In this document: positions 44,887-55,827 of the stretch, in pieces
Position numbering within the stretch: position 1 is the first letter of the stretch
How the letters are laid out: the number at the start of each line of letters is the position of its first letter
Origin: Dolomedes plantarius
Lineage: Eukaryota > Arthropoda > Arachnida > Araneae > Dolomedidae
Assembly (NCBI GenBank): GCA_907164885.2
Contig: OU015491.1
Location: 116,644,931-116,708,930 of the forward strand
Length of the DNA: 64,000 nt
Reading direction: 5' to 3'
The notes under the pieces: model-generated
Seen by the model: the letters and a program-made list of their open reading frames with translations, nothing else
What the model was told of the DNA's origin: nothing
Database searches by the model: none
Program-made: the position numbers and the translations under genes

Positions 44887-46293
44887 CACTGCTGGACACT
44901 GTAAATGCAACACCCTGAAGGAAACATGCAAATAACATGAAATTTACAACATGCATTAGCGGAGGTGAGATATGGAAATGATTAGAATTTCGGCGCAAAC
45001 GCACAACACGCGCGCCTGTGGCGCCACTTCAAAGCGCTATTTAAGGCTTGGAGATTTCGACGATTTCAAGTTCGGCAATTGTGTTTTTCTTGTGGTTTTT
45101 TAAAAAACGATCAATTATGCCTCGTCGAAAACAGCGATCATCTTTTGATCAAGTATCCGAGTTCGACAGAGGAAGGATAGTGGCCTACCGAGATTGTGGA
45201 TTATCTTTCAGGGAAATCGGTAGTCGTGTTGGACGAAACCAAACAACTGTAATGCGGATATGTGATCGTTGGATGCAGGAGGGTACGACGGACCGGCGTG
45301 TTCGATCGCATCCACCTCAGTGCACCACTTCACGTGATGACAGGCAAATTGTGCGCATGGCAGTGACGGATCGCTCAGTCACACCACGAACCATAGCACA
45401 GTACATGCAGTCTGTAACGCATCATCCAGTAACTGCGCGTACCATTCGACGCCGTTTACAGCAGAGTGGTCTGTCCGCAAGACGTCCATTGCTTTGTCTA
45501 CCCTTGACTCAGAACCACAGACGTCTCCGCCGCCAATGGTGCGATGACAGAAGGATGTGGACGGCAGAATGGAATGAAATTGTCTTTACTGACGAGTCAC
45601 GCTTCTGTCTGCAACACCACGATGGTCGCATTCGAGTCTGGAGACACCGTGAAGAGAGGATGCTGAACAGCTGCGTTATGCACCGCCACACTGATCCTGC
45701 ACCGGGTTTTATGGTATGGGGCGGTATTGGATATTACTCTCGCACACCTCTAGTACGCATTGCCGGTACTTTAAACAGCCAGCGCTACATCTCCGAGGTG
45801 TTGGAGCCAGTTGTCCTTCCTTACCTTCAGGGCTTGCCCACAGCCATATTTAAACAGGATAATGCGCGACCACACGTGGCACGCATTGTCCAATGGTTCT
45901 TCGTCAATCGCCATATTGAATTGCTTCCCTGGCCGCCTCGCTCTCCGGATCTTTCGCCGATAGAAAACATGTGGTCCATGGTTGCTCTACGATTGACCCA
46001 GATTCCATCCCCAGCTGCCACAGCAGAGCAACTTTGGCAACGTGTGGAAGCTGCTTGGTCTGCTGTACCCCAAGAACTCATCCAAAGTCTCTTTGAATCA
46101 ATTCCGAGGCGTGTGGCAGCGGTGATCTCCAACATTGGTGGCTACTCTGGCTACTGATTTTGGCAGGAACCACACTTAACAGAAGTCTATAAATTTAATC
46201 ATTTGATACTTGGTCAACATGTTATCTACAAAATAAATTTTGTTGTCATATCTCTTGTCTTTCTTGGTGTTGCAATTTGGGTGGCCAGCTGTG
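44887..46293 (+). mobile_element. Tc1 element, family A, copy 2 (apparently intact)
   Basis: 1407 bp. The ends CACTGCTGGACACTGTAAAT (left) and CACAGCTGGCCACCCAAATT (right, complement) both lead into TGCAACACC. TA lies on both sides (44885-44886, 46294-46295). Encloses an uninterrupted transposase. Confidence 0.95.
45117..46157 (+). CDS. Tc1-family DD34E transposase, intact
   Basis: 346 residues from the ATG at 45117 (MPRRKQRSSFDQVSEF); the open frame extends 23 codons upstream, but this ATG matches the start in the sister copy. The N-terminal helix-turn-helix (about 12-55, [20 protein letters not shown]) is followed by a second HTH ([20 protein letters not shown]); these bind the inverted ends. 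The catalytic triad is complete: Asp159 (FTDESRF), Asp248 (KQDNARPH) and Glu283 (SPIENMW), with 34 residues between the last two. GFMVWGGIGY is also present. It cuts and pastes the element at TA sites in the nucleus. No stop or frameshift is present, so it could be active. Its sister at 27943-28980 is dead. Confidence 0.95.
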   Translation: MPRRKQRSSFDQVSEFDRGRIVAYRDCGLSFREIGSRVGRNQTTVMRICDRWMQEGTTDRRVRSHPPQCTTSRDDRQIVRMAVTDRSVTPRTIAQYMQSVTHHPVTARTIRRRLQQSGLSARRPLLCLPLTQNHRRLRRQWCDDRRMWTAEWNEIVFTDESRFCLQHHDGRIRVWRHREERMLNSCVMHRHTDPAPGFMVWGGIGYYSRTPLVRIAGTLNSQRYISEVLEPVVLPYLQGLPTAIFKQDNARPHVARIVQWFFVNRHIELLPWPPRSPDLSPIENMWSMVALRLTQIPSPAATAEQLWQRVEAAWSAVPQELIQSLFESIPRRVAAVISNIGGYSGY

Positions 46294-46460
46294 TATTTGT
46301 CAGTTTTCCTTAATGTACGATTTAAAAATTCTATGTTCTATTTACAGGTATTCCTCAACTTGCGACCGCTAGCACTTATGACAGAAATTTTTAAATTAAA
46401 AAAAGCATACTTTTTCTCAAAAATACTGGCCCTCTCATATACAGTACATATCTATATATA

Positions 46461-46771
46461 CAATTGAACCCCGTTATAACGAATTTCAAGGGACCAAAGG
46501 TTTTGTTCGCTTTATCCGGTGGTTCGCTATATCTGAACCGTTAACAAAAATGCTTGAGTTCACAAAATGTATAACTCATTAGTTGCAATGTGTATTCAAT
46601 AATGATGCATTAAAAAATGTTAAAATCTATTAAAAATGATAATGAATTAAATTGCCAAAGTCGATTACATTAAACCGACACAATACTAATTAAATTGCGT
46701 ATAATGGGAAAACGACGGGACCAAAATTTTCGTTCGTTATATATCGGGTTCGCTATAACGGGGTTCGACTG
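46461..46771. mobile_element. pogo/Tigger-type MITE, copy 1
   Basis: 311 bp. Inverted ends CAATTGAACCCCGTTATAAC and (complement) CAGTCGAACCCCGTTATAGC, flanked by TA. Interior AAGGGACCAAAGGTTTTGTTC and TTCGCTATA. Confidence 0.88.
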
Positions 46772-46929
46772 TATTACATAATTATTAAAAAATATGATGC
46801 AATATTCTGGAATACTGCAAAAATTTAAGACGCAATAATAAAAATGTATGAAGCATTAATTTCGATATCCACACGATAAATCAAATAAACCTTCATTAGC
46901 TTCAAAAATGGCTTCAGCTTTTCATTAGA

Positions 46930-47386
46930 CAGTCGAACCCCGTTATAACGAACTTCAAGGGACCAAAGGTTTTGTTCGCTTTATCCGGTGGTTCGCTATA
47001 TCCGAACCGTTAAGAAAAATGCTAGAGTTCACAAAATGTATAACTCACATTAGTTGCAATGTGCATTCAATAATGATGCATTAAAAAATGATAAAATCTA
47101 TTAAAAATGGTAATGAATTAAGTTCAACCATCTCCGGCCCCACACTCCATTGCGGAGTATCGGCCCAATTTATCCTGATGACCGGTCTCGCGACACCAGT
47201 CCCGATTATTGAATACACATTGCAACTAATGTGAGTTAAAGGAATTAAATTGCTAACATCGATTACATTAAACTGACACAATACTAATTAAATTACGTAT
47301 AATAGGAAAACGACGGGACTAAAATTTTCGTTCGTTATATCCGTGAGTTCGTTATATACCGGGTTCGCTATAACGGGGTTCGACTG
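46930..47386. mobile_element. pogo/Tigger-type MITE, copy 2, with internal rearrangement
   Basis: 457 bp with the same ends as copy 1 (CAGTCGAACCCCGTTATAAC). It has about 118 extra bp (47121-47238). This includes a GC-rich piece (CCGGCCCCACACTCC...) and a 30-bp segment (47208-47237) that is the inverse of 47042-47071. Confidence 0.88.
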
Positions 47387-47387
47387 T

Positions 47388-47620
47388 ATCAATAAAGGAC
47401 TACAACAATTAACAGCAATGGATCCAAAAGAAGAAAGATTCACAAGTGCAAATCGTCGTATTCATGAAAATCTGGCTTGCTACCAGACAATATACAAAGA
47501 AAAGAAACTGTTCAAACTACCTTGGATAACTTTGTTAAAAGAACTTTCAACGTATCTTCTGTCTCAAATTCTAAGCCAATGGATTGTACTAACATAATAA
47601 GTAGTAATGACGAAGAATAA
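47388..47620 (+). pseudogene. C-terminus of a pogo/Tigger-type transposase
   Basis: Reads INKGLQQLTAMDPKEERFTS and ANRRIHENLACYQTIYKEKK; after a one-base shift it continues TVQTTLDNFVKR...SSNDEE and a stop at 47618-47620. The 'helical domain, then C-Y---Y-EKK, then -QTTLD-F-' tail is the C-terminal region of pogo/CENP-B-like transposases. It begins exactly at the edge of MITE copy 2; no upstream part was recognised. Confidence 0.6.
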
Positions 47621-48340
47621 TTTATGTCTTCTAAATACAATGTATTTTAAATTACGTTGAAAGTAAAAAACATATGTATGTACATATACAAAAAAAAAAA
47701 AAAGTTTGAACTCGACTTACGATCAACTAAACTTGCGGCAAGTGTCTCGGTCCCTTTCTCGGTCTAAGTCGAGGAATATTTGTACACATGCTTACATGCA
47801 CAGACATTCGGGCAAAAAATCATTAGACCTACTATTATATCTAATGCGTATTGAGAAACAATTCCGTGAAATGTAATATTAATATCTAAAGAACATTTCA
47901 AAAATTTCCCTTATGTAAAGCGTATTGTAGTTTTCGTAATTTGCATTAAAGTTTCACAATAGGAGAGAATTGAGGTTCCGTGATCTGCAACCTAAAGCTA
48001 TTCTCGTCTTCGGGTTTTAAACGGAATAATGTGTGGTTCAGTTTATTCCGGTTACAACGTACTGAAAGCGTTGAACGAAAATATAACTGATGGAATTCGG
48101 AGACAGAAAGGGCACTTTTTTAAACTTCTTTGCTTATACACGGGCAAAAATAAATAAATAATAATAATAAAAAAATATGGAGACGTATTAAATCTGTCAT
48201 GAAATGCTTTTATCCGAAGGACAAAGACCAAAGGCTATTAATAGTCCATGAGCTTCTCTTTGATAAAAATACTAGATTGCAACTCTTAAATTTGCACTCA
48301 TCCTGGTGCACATTTACTGAAAACTGTTTGCGCGTTTATT
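47621..48340. other. No gene or recognised element
   Basis: AT-rich with an A run near 47690. Confidence 0.45.
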
Positions 48341-48342
48341 AA

Positions 48343-48655
48343 GGTTGCTGTGTACTAACCCTAATGGATTCTCTCACCTCAATGTTAACCCATGGAGAAA
48401 ATTTGTCCAAAGATTTCCGATTTGGATTCAAAGATTTTTTAAAAATTGTACTTCGTAATAGAGAAAGAAATTTTACACCTTGGGGCATTTTCAGTTTTAA
48501 AAAAAATTGCAGATAATATTTTAAAATTATTCGGAAGGAAAGATTCTGGTATAATGTGTTTTAACACTCCTAAATTCCTTAGGTGGACAAAATTTTAAAA
48601 ATGAATCCTATTGCAATGTGCAGAGAAGTTTAGGCTATCTAAAAATACTATTTTT
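48343..48655. mobile_element. Truncated copy of the TTAA-flanked MITE
   Basis: TTAA|GGTTGCTGTGTACTAACCC begins a region that aligns with 17804 onward (GGAGAAAATTTGTCC, TTTGGATTCAAAGATTT, TAGAGAAAGAAATTTTA, TGGTATARTGTGTTTTAA). The right end is missing. Confidence 0.8.
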
Positions 48656-48999
48656 ATTAATTATTTTAAGTACAATAATTTAACTAGTAGGCGAGAAAGT
48701 GACTTCTGTATGAACCGTTCTTTACAGTATTTTATGTTATTATTGACCAAAAGACACCTGAGCCTAATAAACTGTCGGTTACTTGATAGCATTCCTGAGA
48801 GACAATTATTTATCGTTTCTAATAGCAGAATTTTTTTCAGTTGACGATTTTAAGTTCTGTCCGAGACATAATGATGTTTGTTGAGATCAAGTTGTAGACA
48901 TTCCAGGAAAACCATAATTTAAGCTGTTTTGGTCACCTCCGTATGGTAAATTTTACAAAAAGTGACTTGCGATTATTTTTCCCACAGATATGTTTAAAA
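48656..48999. other. No gene seen
   Basis: AT-rich flank of the next Tc1 insertion. Confidence 0.4.
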
Positions 49000-49001
49000 T
49001 A

Positions 49002-50543
49002 CACTGCTCAAAACAATTAGGGGAGCACATGGTTGTAAAGAAATTACGCAAATACTTACACCGATAAGTAACATAAAATAAATCATCCACAATTTAAAGC
49101 TTAGCAGGAAACCGAAGAAAAAAACTTCCTAGGCAAATCAAAGTTCATGACGTCAAAAACCAGAAAAAGAACATAAGGGCGGAAATCGGGATGTTGCAGA
49201 AACGTCTGTTTCACTGCCTTAACTGTGAAATTCGATTGTTCAGTTATTCTTTTTGAGAAAAGGTGACTTGAAAATGTCTCAACAACGTGATTTACCGGAA
49301 TCCATGGCATGGCGTATTATAGGCAGACTTGAATCCGGGCAAACACAACGTAGTGTCAAGGACACTCTTGGAGTCGCCAGAAGTGTCGTTGCAAGGCTGT
49401 GGAATCGATTCCAAGAAACAGGGAATGTTAGACGTCGACCAGGGCAAGATCGACCACGCACCACTACAGCAACTGATGACCGGTATATACTGTTAACAGC
49501 TGGTCGAAACAGAACAGACAATGATACTCAGCTGCAAAGTCAGTTGCTCTTGGCAACAGGATGAAGGGTGTCCACCCAAACAGTACGTAATAGTCTTTAT
49601 CAGGGAGGTCTCTATGCACGTAGGCCAATGGTCTGCATTCCGTTGACCTCACGCCACCGTGCAGCCCAAAGAAGATGAGCTGCTAAACATCGAGATTAGG
49701 AGCAACATGATTGAAGCCAAGTGTTGTTTACAGACGAGTCCCGATTCAGTCTGGAGTGTAACACCCGACGTGTTTTGGTATGGAGGGAAAGGGGCACTCG
49801 AAATAACCCTACATTCGTTAGAGAAAGGTCACAATACAAACGAGCTGGTTTTATGGTATGGGGTGGAATCAGCATAGGTGGACGTACGGACCTGCATATC
49901 ATTCGGAATGGTACTTTGACGGCCCGAAGGTATGCAGACGGGATATTGAGACCTCATGTCATACCTTACGCTGCAGCCATTGGAGATTCCTTTGTTTTCC
50001 AGCATGATAATGCCAGACCGCATACAGCTCGTCTTGTGGAGAACATGCTTGAAGCTGAAACAATACAGCGTATGGAATGGCCAGCGTGTTCTCCTGACCT
50101 GAATCCAATCGAGTATGTTTGGGTCATGCTCGGACGACGCATTGCTGCGAGACCAAAGCTTCCTTTTACTCTCCGAGACTTGGAGATTGCACTTCTTGAG
50201 GAGTGGAACAGTATTCCCCAAAGTCTTATCGATAACATCATCGCATCCATGGAAAACAGGTGTGCAGCAGTCTTAGCTGTTCGAGGAGACCACACGCCAT
50301 ATTAAAAATCTTGCATCATTTCTAAACACTACTTTTTTTTATCGTTTACATGTAACCAAATTGCCACTTTTCATGTTTTTTCCATATTTTCAAAGAATTA
50401 AAGTTTAATTACAAATTTTTTTAAGTGTTTTTTTCTGTATTGCGCATTGATACACGTGTACTATCCATTTTATGCCAATACGTGGTTGTCTTGCACGGTT
50501 TTCTTAACTTCTTTGCTTGCTCCCCTAATTTTTTTGAGCAGTG
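49002..50543 (+). mobile_element. Tc1 element, family B, copy 2
   Basis: 1542 bp. Ends CACTGCTCAAAACAATTAGG and its near-complement, TA on both sides (49000-49001, 50544-50545). Confidence 0.95.
49274..50305 (+). pseudogene. Tc1 transposase, family B, copy 2 (four in-frame stops)
   Basis: The ATG at 49274 opens MSQQRDLPESMAWRIIGRLE and an HTH region. The frame is stopped after LLLATG (a CGA-to-TGA change at 49561-49563 relative to copy 1). Between about 49676 and 49716 three further stops sit where copy 1 has Trp (RRWAAEHRDWEQHDWSQ). From 49721 it is open to TAA at 50303-50305. All three catalytic residues survive: LFTDESRF, QHDNARPH and NPIEYVW. Thus the nonsense changes, not the active site, kill this copy. 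Confidence 0.93.
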
Positions 50544-50808
50544 TATATAATCTCTAGTATTCATTAAGAAGAATTTAGCAGATGTGAAATAACTCAATGA
50601 GGTAATTAGCCTTTTTAAATAACACTGAGCTATAATTCAACACGGTAACTCAGCCGGATACGCCATAAGTCTCTTTCAGGTCTGTTCCAAGCCCAAACTC
50701 ATCGGCAATGAAGCTGTCTCGATAAATGTGGAAAGATACCTGGCACATATACAGCAACTCATTCCCAGATATGTATTCTGTTCTTCTTTATACCAAAGTA
50801 ATCATTGA

Positions 50809-51097
50809 CAGTGCCGGATTTCTGCCTAGGCCTACAAGGTCCCGGCCTAGGGGCCCAGCCATGCTAGGTGCCCCGGTGGCTTTACATTAGCTCAAAAGCC
50901 TGGCTTGCCTTATCAAAAAGCTTTATCGAAAATTATATTATAATAAATATTTTTATTACATTTTGCCAAAACAGGGCGCTCATAATATAACTTACATAAC
51001 TGCGCGCAACAAAGCTAGAATAAGGCTAGAATTAGAAGATGGTGGGGGGCCCAAATGTCAAGTGCCTAGGGGCCCTGGGTCTCTAAGTTCGGGCCTG
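50809..51097. mobile_element. hAT-type MITE
   Basis: 289 bp. Starts CAGTGCCGGATTTCTGCCTA and ends ...TTCGGGCCTG. Flanked by a perfect 8-bp duplication ATCATTGA (50801-50808, 51098-51105). Confidence 0.88.
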
Positions 51098-51164
51098 ATC
51101 ATTGAGCTCCTTTTTTTGGTGTCTGATGATTAAATACGAACATGATACCAGTAAGAAAATATAC

Positions 51165-51920
51165 TTTTTTCCATGTTTTTATTAACTCACTTTCTTGTTT
51201 GTTTGTTTGTGTGTTTGTCCAGTATAAATCTTGCAATCGATTTTTACTAACTTCCCGACTAGCTAGACATTTGAAACTTTTAGAATAGCTCAGAAAACGA
51301 TGACAATGCATCCTTTTGATAATTTAGCCATCTTTAAGCAGAATTGAATTAACTTTGAGTTATTTTCAGTTAATTTTGTTTTGTAGAATGGTTCAGCCAT
51401 CTATCGACCGGGACGGGAACGAAAAGTTAAATGCAAGTTAACTTCCAATTAACTTTCAAGTCCAATTAACTTCCAGTTTTCTTTCAAGTTGATGGGATAA
51501 TTCATCAAATAAATTTTAAAGAGTATTTATTAATACATAGAATTGTCAAGTTTACATGATTCAACAGAAAATTTAAAAACATGGTATATAAAAAGTTCTT
51601 TTTATCGTGCAATTATTTTTGTTGTTAGCTAGTAAATTTCGTCTCTAATCTTTTATATAGCCTTGAGTTGTTTACATCTGCCTTTTACATTTATCTTCGG
51701 AATAATTTTAATTAAATTTTGAAATCTTGCTTGAGTTTAATCAATCTGATATTGAATAGCTTTCCAATTAACTTCATTTTCTGTCAAGTTGGTGGGATAA
51801 TTCATAAAAAAATTTAAAAAAGTATTTATTAATACATAGAATTGTCAAGTTTATATGATTCAACAGAAATTTAAAAAAATTGTAAATAAAAAGTTCTTTT
51901 CATCTTGTAATTATTATAAT
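51165..51920. repeat. Unclassified dispersed repeat, inverted relative to the ABCG intron copy, with partial tandem copy
   Basis: 51165-51620 is the reverse complement of 31165-31575. A second partial copy (about 51775-51905) follows, sharing TCAAGTTGRTGGGATAATTCAT and GTATTTATTAATACATAGAA. No coding sequence. Confidence 0.75.
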
Positions 51921-52087
51921 TAAAACTCGTTTTGTCCTTTTATGAAGTTTAAGACATCAGCCAATCTGCCATGAAACTGGATTGTTTGAGATTGAAAGTG
52001 AAACATATGATGGTGTGCAACATGGTAATAAAAGGAGAATACATTACTGACTGACACTTCGACCTTTAAGTGTCGGAAAATTGGGTA

Positions 52088-55000
52088 TAGTCCAGTCAAT
52101 TTGTGCTCAAAAGGGGCCCTCGAGGGAAAATTTTGGGGTAGTTTTGATTTCTTCTATTTTATATGTTTTTGGGGTGCTGAATCCGAATCTGAGGTTTGTT
52201 AACAAAATTTCGTGACGCAACATTGAAAAAAATGCAAGAGAAGGTGAAAATTTTTATTTTTTGGCTGTTTTTTGCTTATAACTCGGAAACTATCAATTTT
52301 TCGCATATAACCTTATTTATCAAAATTAAAGTACATAAAATTTCCTACAAATTTCACTATTTAGGTTTTTTTCTCCGACGGACCGTTTGGGCTCAAGCGC
52401 TATTTGGCGTATTTCGGCTGGCTCCGCAAAAACCCACTTTTTACACTCCAAAACTTATCATTAAAGGCTGTCATTTAATTCCTCCTTCCAATACAATGTA
52501 GGATTTTCAAAATCACATTGTATTTAAATTCTGTGCAAATATAATTTCGTCTTGTACGTCTTTTCATGTAATTTATTCTCGGCTAGCCTCACCAAATGAT
52601 TTTATAACTGCCCCGTTTGGTCTAAAAGCCCTCTTTCCTTCCATTCGATTCATTCACAGACGATTCAAGGCCAACTACGTCACCGTGTACATGCGTACCC
52701 AATCAACACCCCCTATATCCGATATAGGGGTGTTGACCCAGTTTCAAGTCCCTTCATATTGTTCACGAGGTTTCCTCCCCTCCCTCCTCAAAAAAAACAA
52801 AACACCGGCCATTCTATTCCTACCAGTGGCAGTGCGAAGGAAAGTAGTTCAGTGTTAGAATCCAACGACAACACGATTCAAAAGTTATATTTACGCGTAG
52901 TGTTAAAAATGGCTTCAAATGTGTGTTTTATTTGTGATGAAGTGCTGGATAATAACGTAGAGAAGGTGATAACGGTGCGGCAAAGAGGTTTGAAAACGTT
53001 TATCGAGTCAAGAAAGAAGAGGAAGGATGGTCAGCATGTTCAGCTACGTAAAAAATCTGCAGTTGATGTTCATGAGCGATGTCGTACAAACTGCATTAAT
53101 AAAAGAATGATTGCAGCTCATTTGAAGAAGGCGGAACAGGGTAGAGAGTAAGTCAAAAGACGTTCTACTGAAGCGCATTTCAATTTCAAAACTCATTGTT
53201 TTATGTGTGGCCTCATCATAACACCTGACTTTATAGAACAACAAAGAAAAAAGAAAACCAATCGTAATATTGTGTATCAGGTTCGAATTTTGAAAGTCAA
53301 GGAAACTATCATAAAAAGGGCAGAAGAACGTGGTGATGAGTATTGACAAGCCATAATCAAACGTCTTTTGCCTGTCTCAGACTTGGTGGTTTCTGATTGT
53401 CAGTATCATAGTTTATGTATGAGAAAATTGTACAATCGCCCAAAAATTCAAGAGAAGAGAAAAAGGGGTCCATTCGCCAATCATGTTGAAGCAGCAATGG
53501 AATATGTCTACACTTATCTTGAGAATAGTGATGGAGAATGTCAGTTTACGCTAGACGAGTTGGTGGATCAAATCAAGGGTGATTATCGTCCTGACATAAA
53601 GACAGTTAAAGCTCATCTACTCAAAAAATATGGAAGCGATATAATAATGACCTTTTCTCCAAACAAGAAGCTGGTAGTGTGTTTCAAAAACACAGGGTAT
53701 AAAATTTTAAATGATGCTTGGTACCAGCAGGCGTTAAAAATGAACAAGAGGAAAGACTCCGGATTATTAAGACGGCTGCTGCAATTGTTGTTGAGGATAT
53801 CCGGAGCCAGGTTTATGAGACCGCACAGTACCCCTCACCTGATAAATTTTTGGAAGGAAATGAGGAACTCATTCCTGAAAGTATCCGTACATTTATGGAA
53901 ACAGTTGTACTAAACAAAAAACGTGGGGACCATGATATGTAGAAGAAGAAGAACACAGCACTGGCTCATAGTCTTGTAGCAGTAGTGAGGCCCAGATCAT
54001 TCGTTTCACCAGTCCTCGTAGGGTTGGCAGTGTTTCTGTACAAGAAGTGCGGCTCAAGGAAATTAGTCGATGTGGTTTCCTCATTGGGATTTTGTTGACT
54101 TACACAGAGGCTGTCCGCCTGGAAGCATCAGCTGTCAGCAGCGATCCGCTGAAAGTTAACCAGTCATGCTTTTCACAGCAGGTGTACGATAATGCTGATT
54201 TTAATGTACATACAATCGACGGATACAGCACCTTTCACGTCATGGGTACAGACTGAAGAAATACGCTTACATGATGCGGAAGGTATGTCTAATCTCACAA
54301 TCTATTTCGTAATCACTCATCTCTCCTTAAGATATGATCACAAGTTATTGTTTTCGCACCACCTCTTTCATTTTCCAGATGAACAAGCCCCGACTCTGAC
54401 GACAGAACAACCCGAACCTGTGCCAGGACTCGCCGCCTTCGAAGAACCTCAGCCAGGACCCTCTAAACGACAACGGCTCATATAATAATGTAATATATGA
54501 TCATGTGTATTGTAATACAATATAATAAAATGTAATAATTTTTCAAGATTTTTCTTTGGAATTTCAACTTTTTTGTAACAATTACAACTAATTTGTACAA
54601 TTTCGGACTTCTTTAAATAACTTGAACATTATTTTATTTTTGAAAAAATTACCTGTACCTCTACATATACGATCTAAATAAGGTATGTGCAGAGAACTGG
54701 GAGGAATTCACTAATTGACAGCCATTAATAATAAATTAGAATTTCGGAGTGGAAAAAGTGGGTTTTTGTGGAGACAGCCGAAATACGCCAATTTTCAAAT
54801 AGCGCTTGAGCCCAAACAGTCCGTCGGAGAAAAAAACCTAAATAGTGAAATTTGTAGGAAATTTTATGTACTTTAATTTTGATAAATGGAGTTATATACG
54901 AAAAGTTGATAGTTTCCGAGTTATAAGCAAAAAACCGCCAAAAAATGGAAATTTTTACCTTTTTTTGCATTTTCTTCAATGTTGCGTCACGAAATTTTGT

Positions 55001-55105
55001 TAACAAACCTCAGATTCGGATTCAGCACCCCAAAAAACATATAAAATGGAAGAAATCAAAACTACCCCAAAATTTTCCTCCGAAAAACACAATTTGACTG
55101 GACTA
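52088..55105 (+). mobile_element. 3.0-kb transposon with ~390-bp inverted ends, superfamily unknown
   Basis: The left end TAGTCCAGTCAATTTGTG (52088) and the complement of the right end TAGTCCAGTCAAATTGTG (to 55105) begin long imperfect inverted repeats. These run to about 52445 and 54719. Directly outside both ends is GTA (52085-52087, 55106-55108); if the element starts at GTCCAG instead, the duplication is TA. The interior encodes a degenerate Cys/His-rich protein on the + strand. Ends this long with a short target duplication do not let me assign a superfamily. Confidence 0.85.
52909..54485 (+). pseudogene. Cys/His-rich protein of unclassified transposon, degenerate
   Basis: From the ATG at 52909: MASNVCFICDEVLD, then VDVHERCRTNCINKRMI, an in-frame TAA (53149-53151), FNFKTHCFMCG and IIKRAEERGDEY. 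A TGA follows (53344-53346, probably a former Trp), then SDLVVSDCQYHSLCMRKLYN, a helical region and SPNKKLVVCFKNTGYKIL. After a one-base shift near 53735: EERLRIIKTAAAIVVEDIRS; after more breaks SFVSPVLVGLAVFLYKKCG, LTYTEAVRLEASA and YDNADFNVHTIDGYSTFHVM. The frame then jumps to a last exon (54379-54485, EQAPTLTTEQPEPVPGLAAF ... RQRLI) across a GT-AG intron (54283-54378). The paired CxxC/H segments suggest zinc binding. I have seen similar unnamed proteins in invertebrate genomes but cannot give a function. Confidence 0.7.
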
Positions 55106-55108
55106 GTA

Positions 55109-55825
55109 GTGACTGGTAAAAATTAATGAAACTACCGTCATTTTTGATTATTCCAATCGAGCTGTAGTCGAACAGTCCGTTTCAATAGACGACAGTTCCA
55201 TACCATATGTTACAAGAACAGTGGAGATTTTTCCTGAGCATGTATCGAATTGAATATATCAGATACATATATTCTAATTGAAAGACTACCATGCGTCACA
55301 GATTTGAATCCCTGCAGACAATGTTTGGGACGCAACAGGGAGACGCATTGTTGATTGAAGTTGTTTTTCCAGAAAACTATGATCTGAAGTAAAAAATAGG
55401 TCCCGTTTCACCAAAGATCATTACGAGAACTAGATAGCAGTTCGTGTAACTGGCATTCCAAACTGAAATTGCCTCTGCTTAGTATATGAATTAAGTATGG
55501 TGCTTAAACGTTCCATAAGCTCGCACTGTCTTGCCTAAAAAAAAAGAAACAAGACAACTTTTAAGAGGAATAAAAGTTGTAGTCAGAATTTTCAAGTACG
55601 AGTAACTTTTGCAAAAAGAGTGTAGCAGTTCCAGTTAATCTAAAATGTTAACAAATATTTTATGTGATATATTTAATTAACATATAGCAACAAATTTATG
55701 GAACATAGTGGCATAGGTAACATAATTAGGTGCAGGAAGTGCAATTTTTTAAAATGTATTTTTGGATGCCATCATTGCGTAGGTTAAAGACACTAAGGTA
55801 TATTATGATAAATTAATGATCCTTA
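55109..55825. other. No gene or recognised element
   Basis: AT-rich and non-coding. Confidence 0.45.
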
Positions 55826-55827
55826 TA

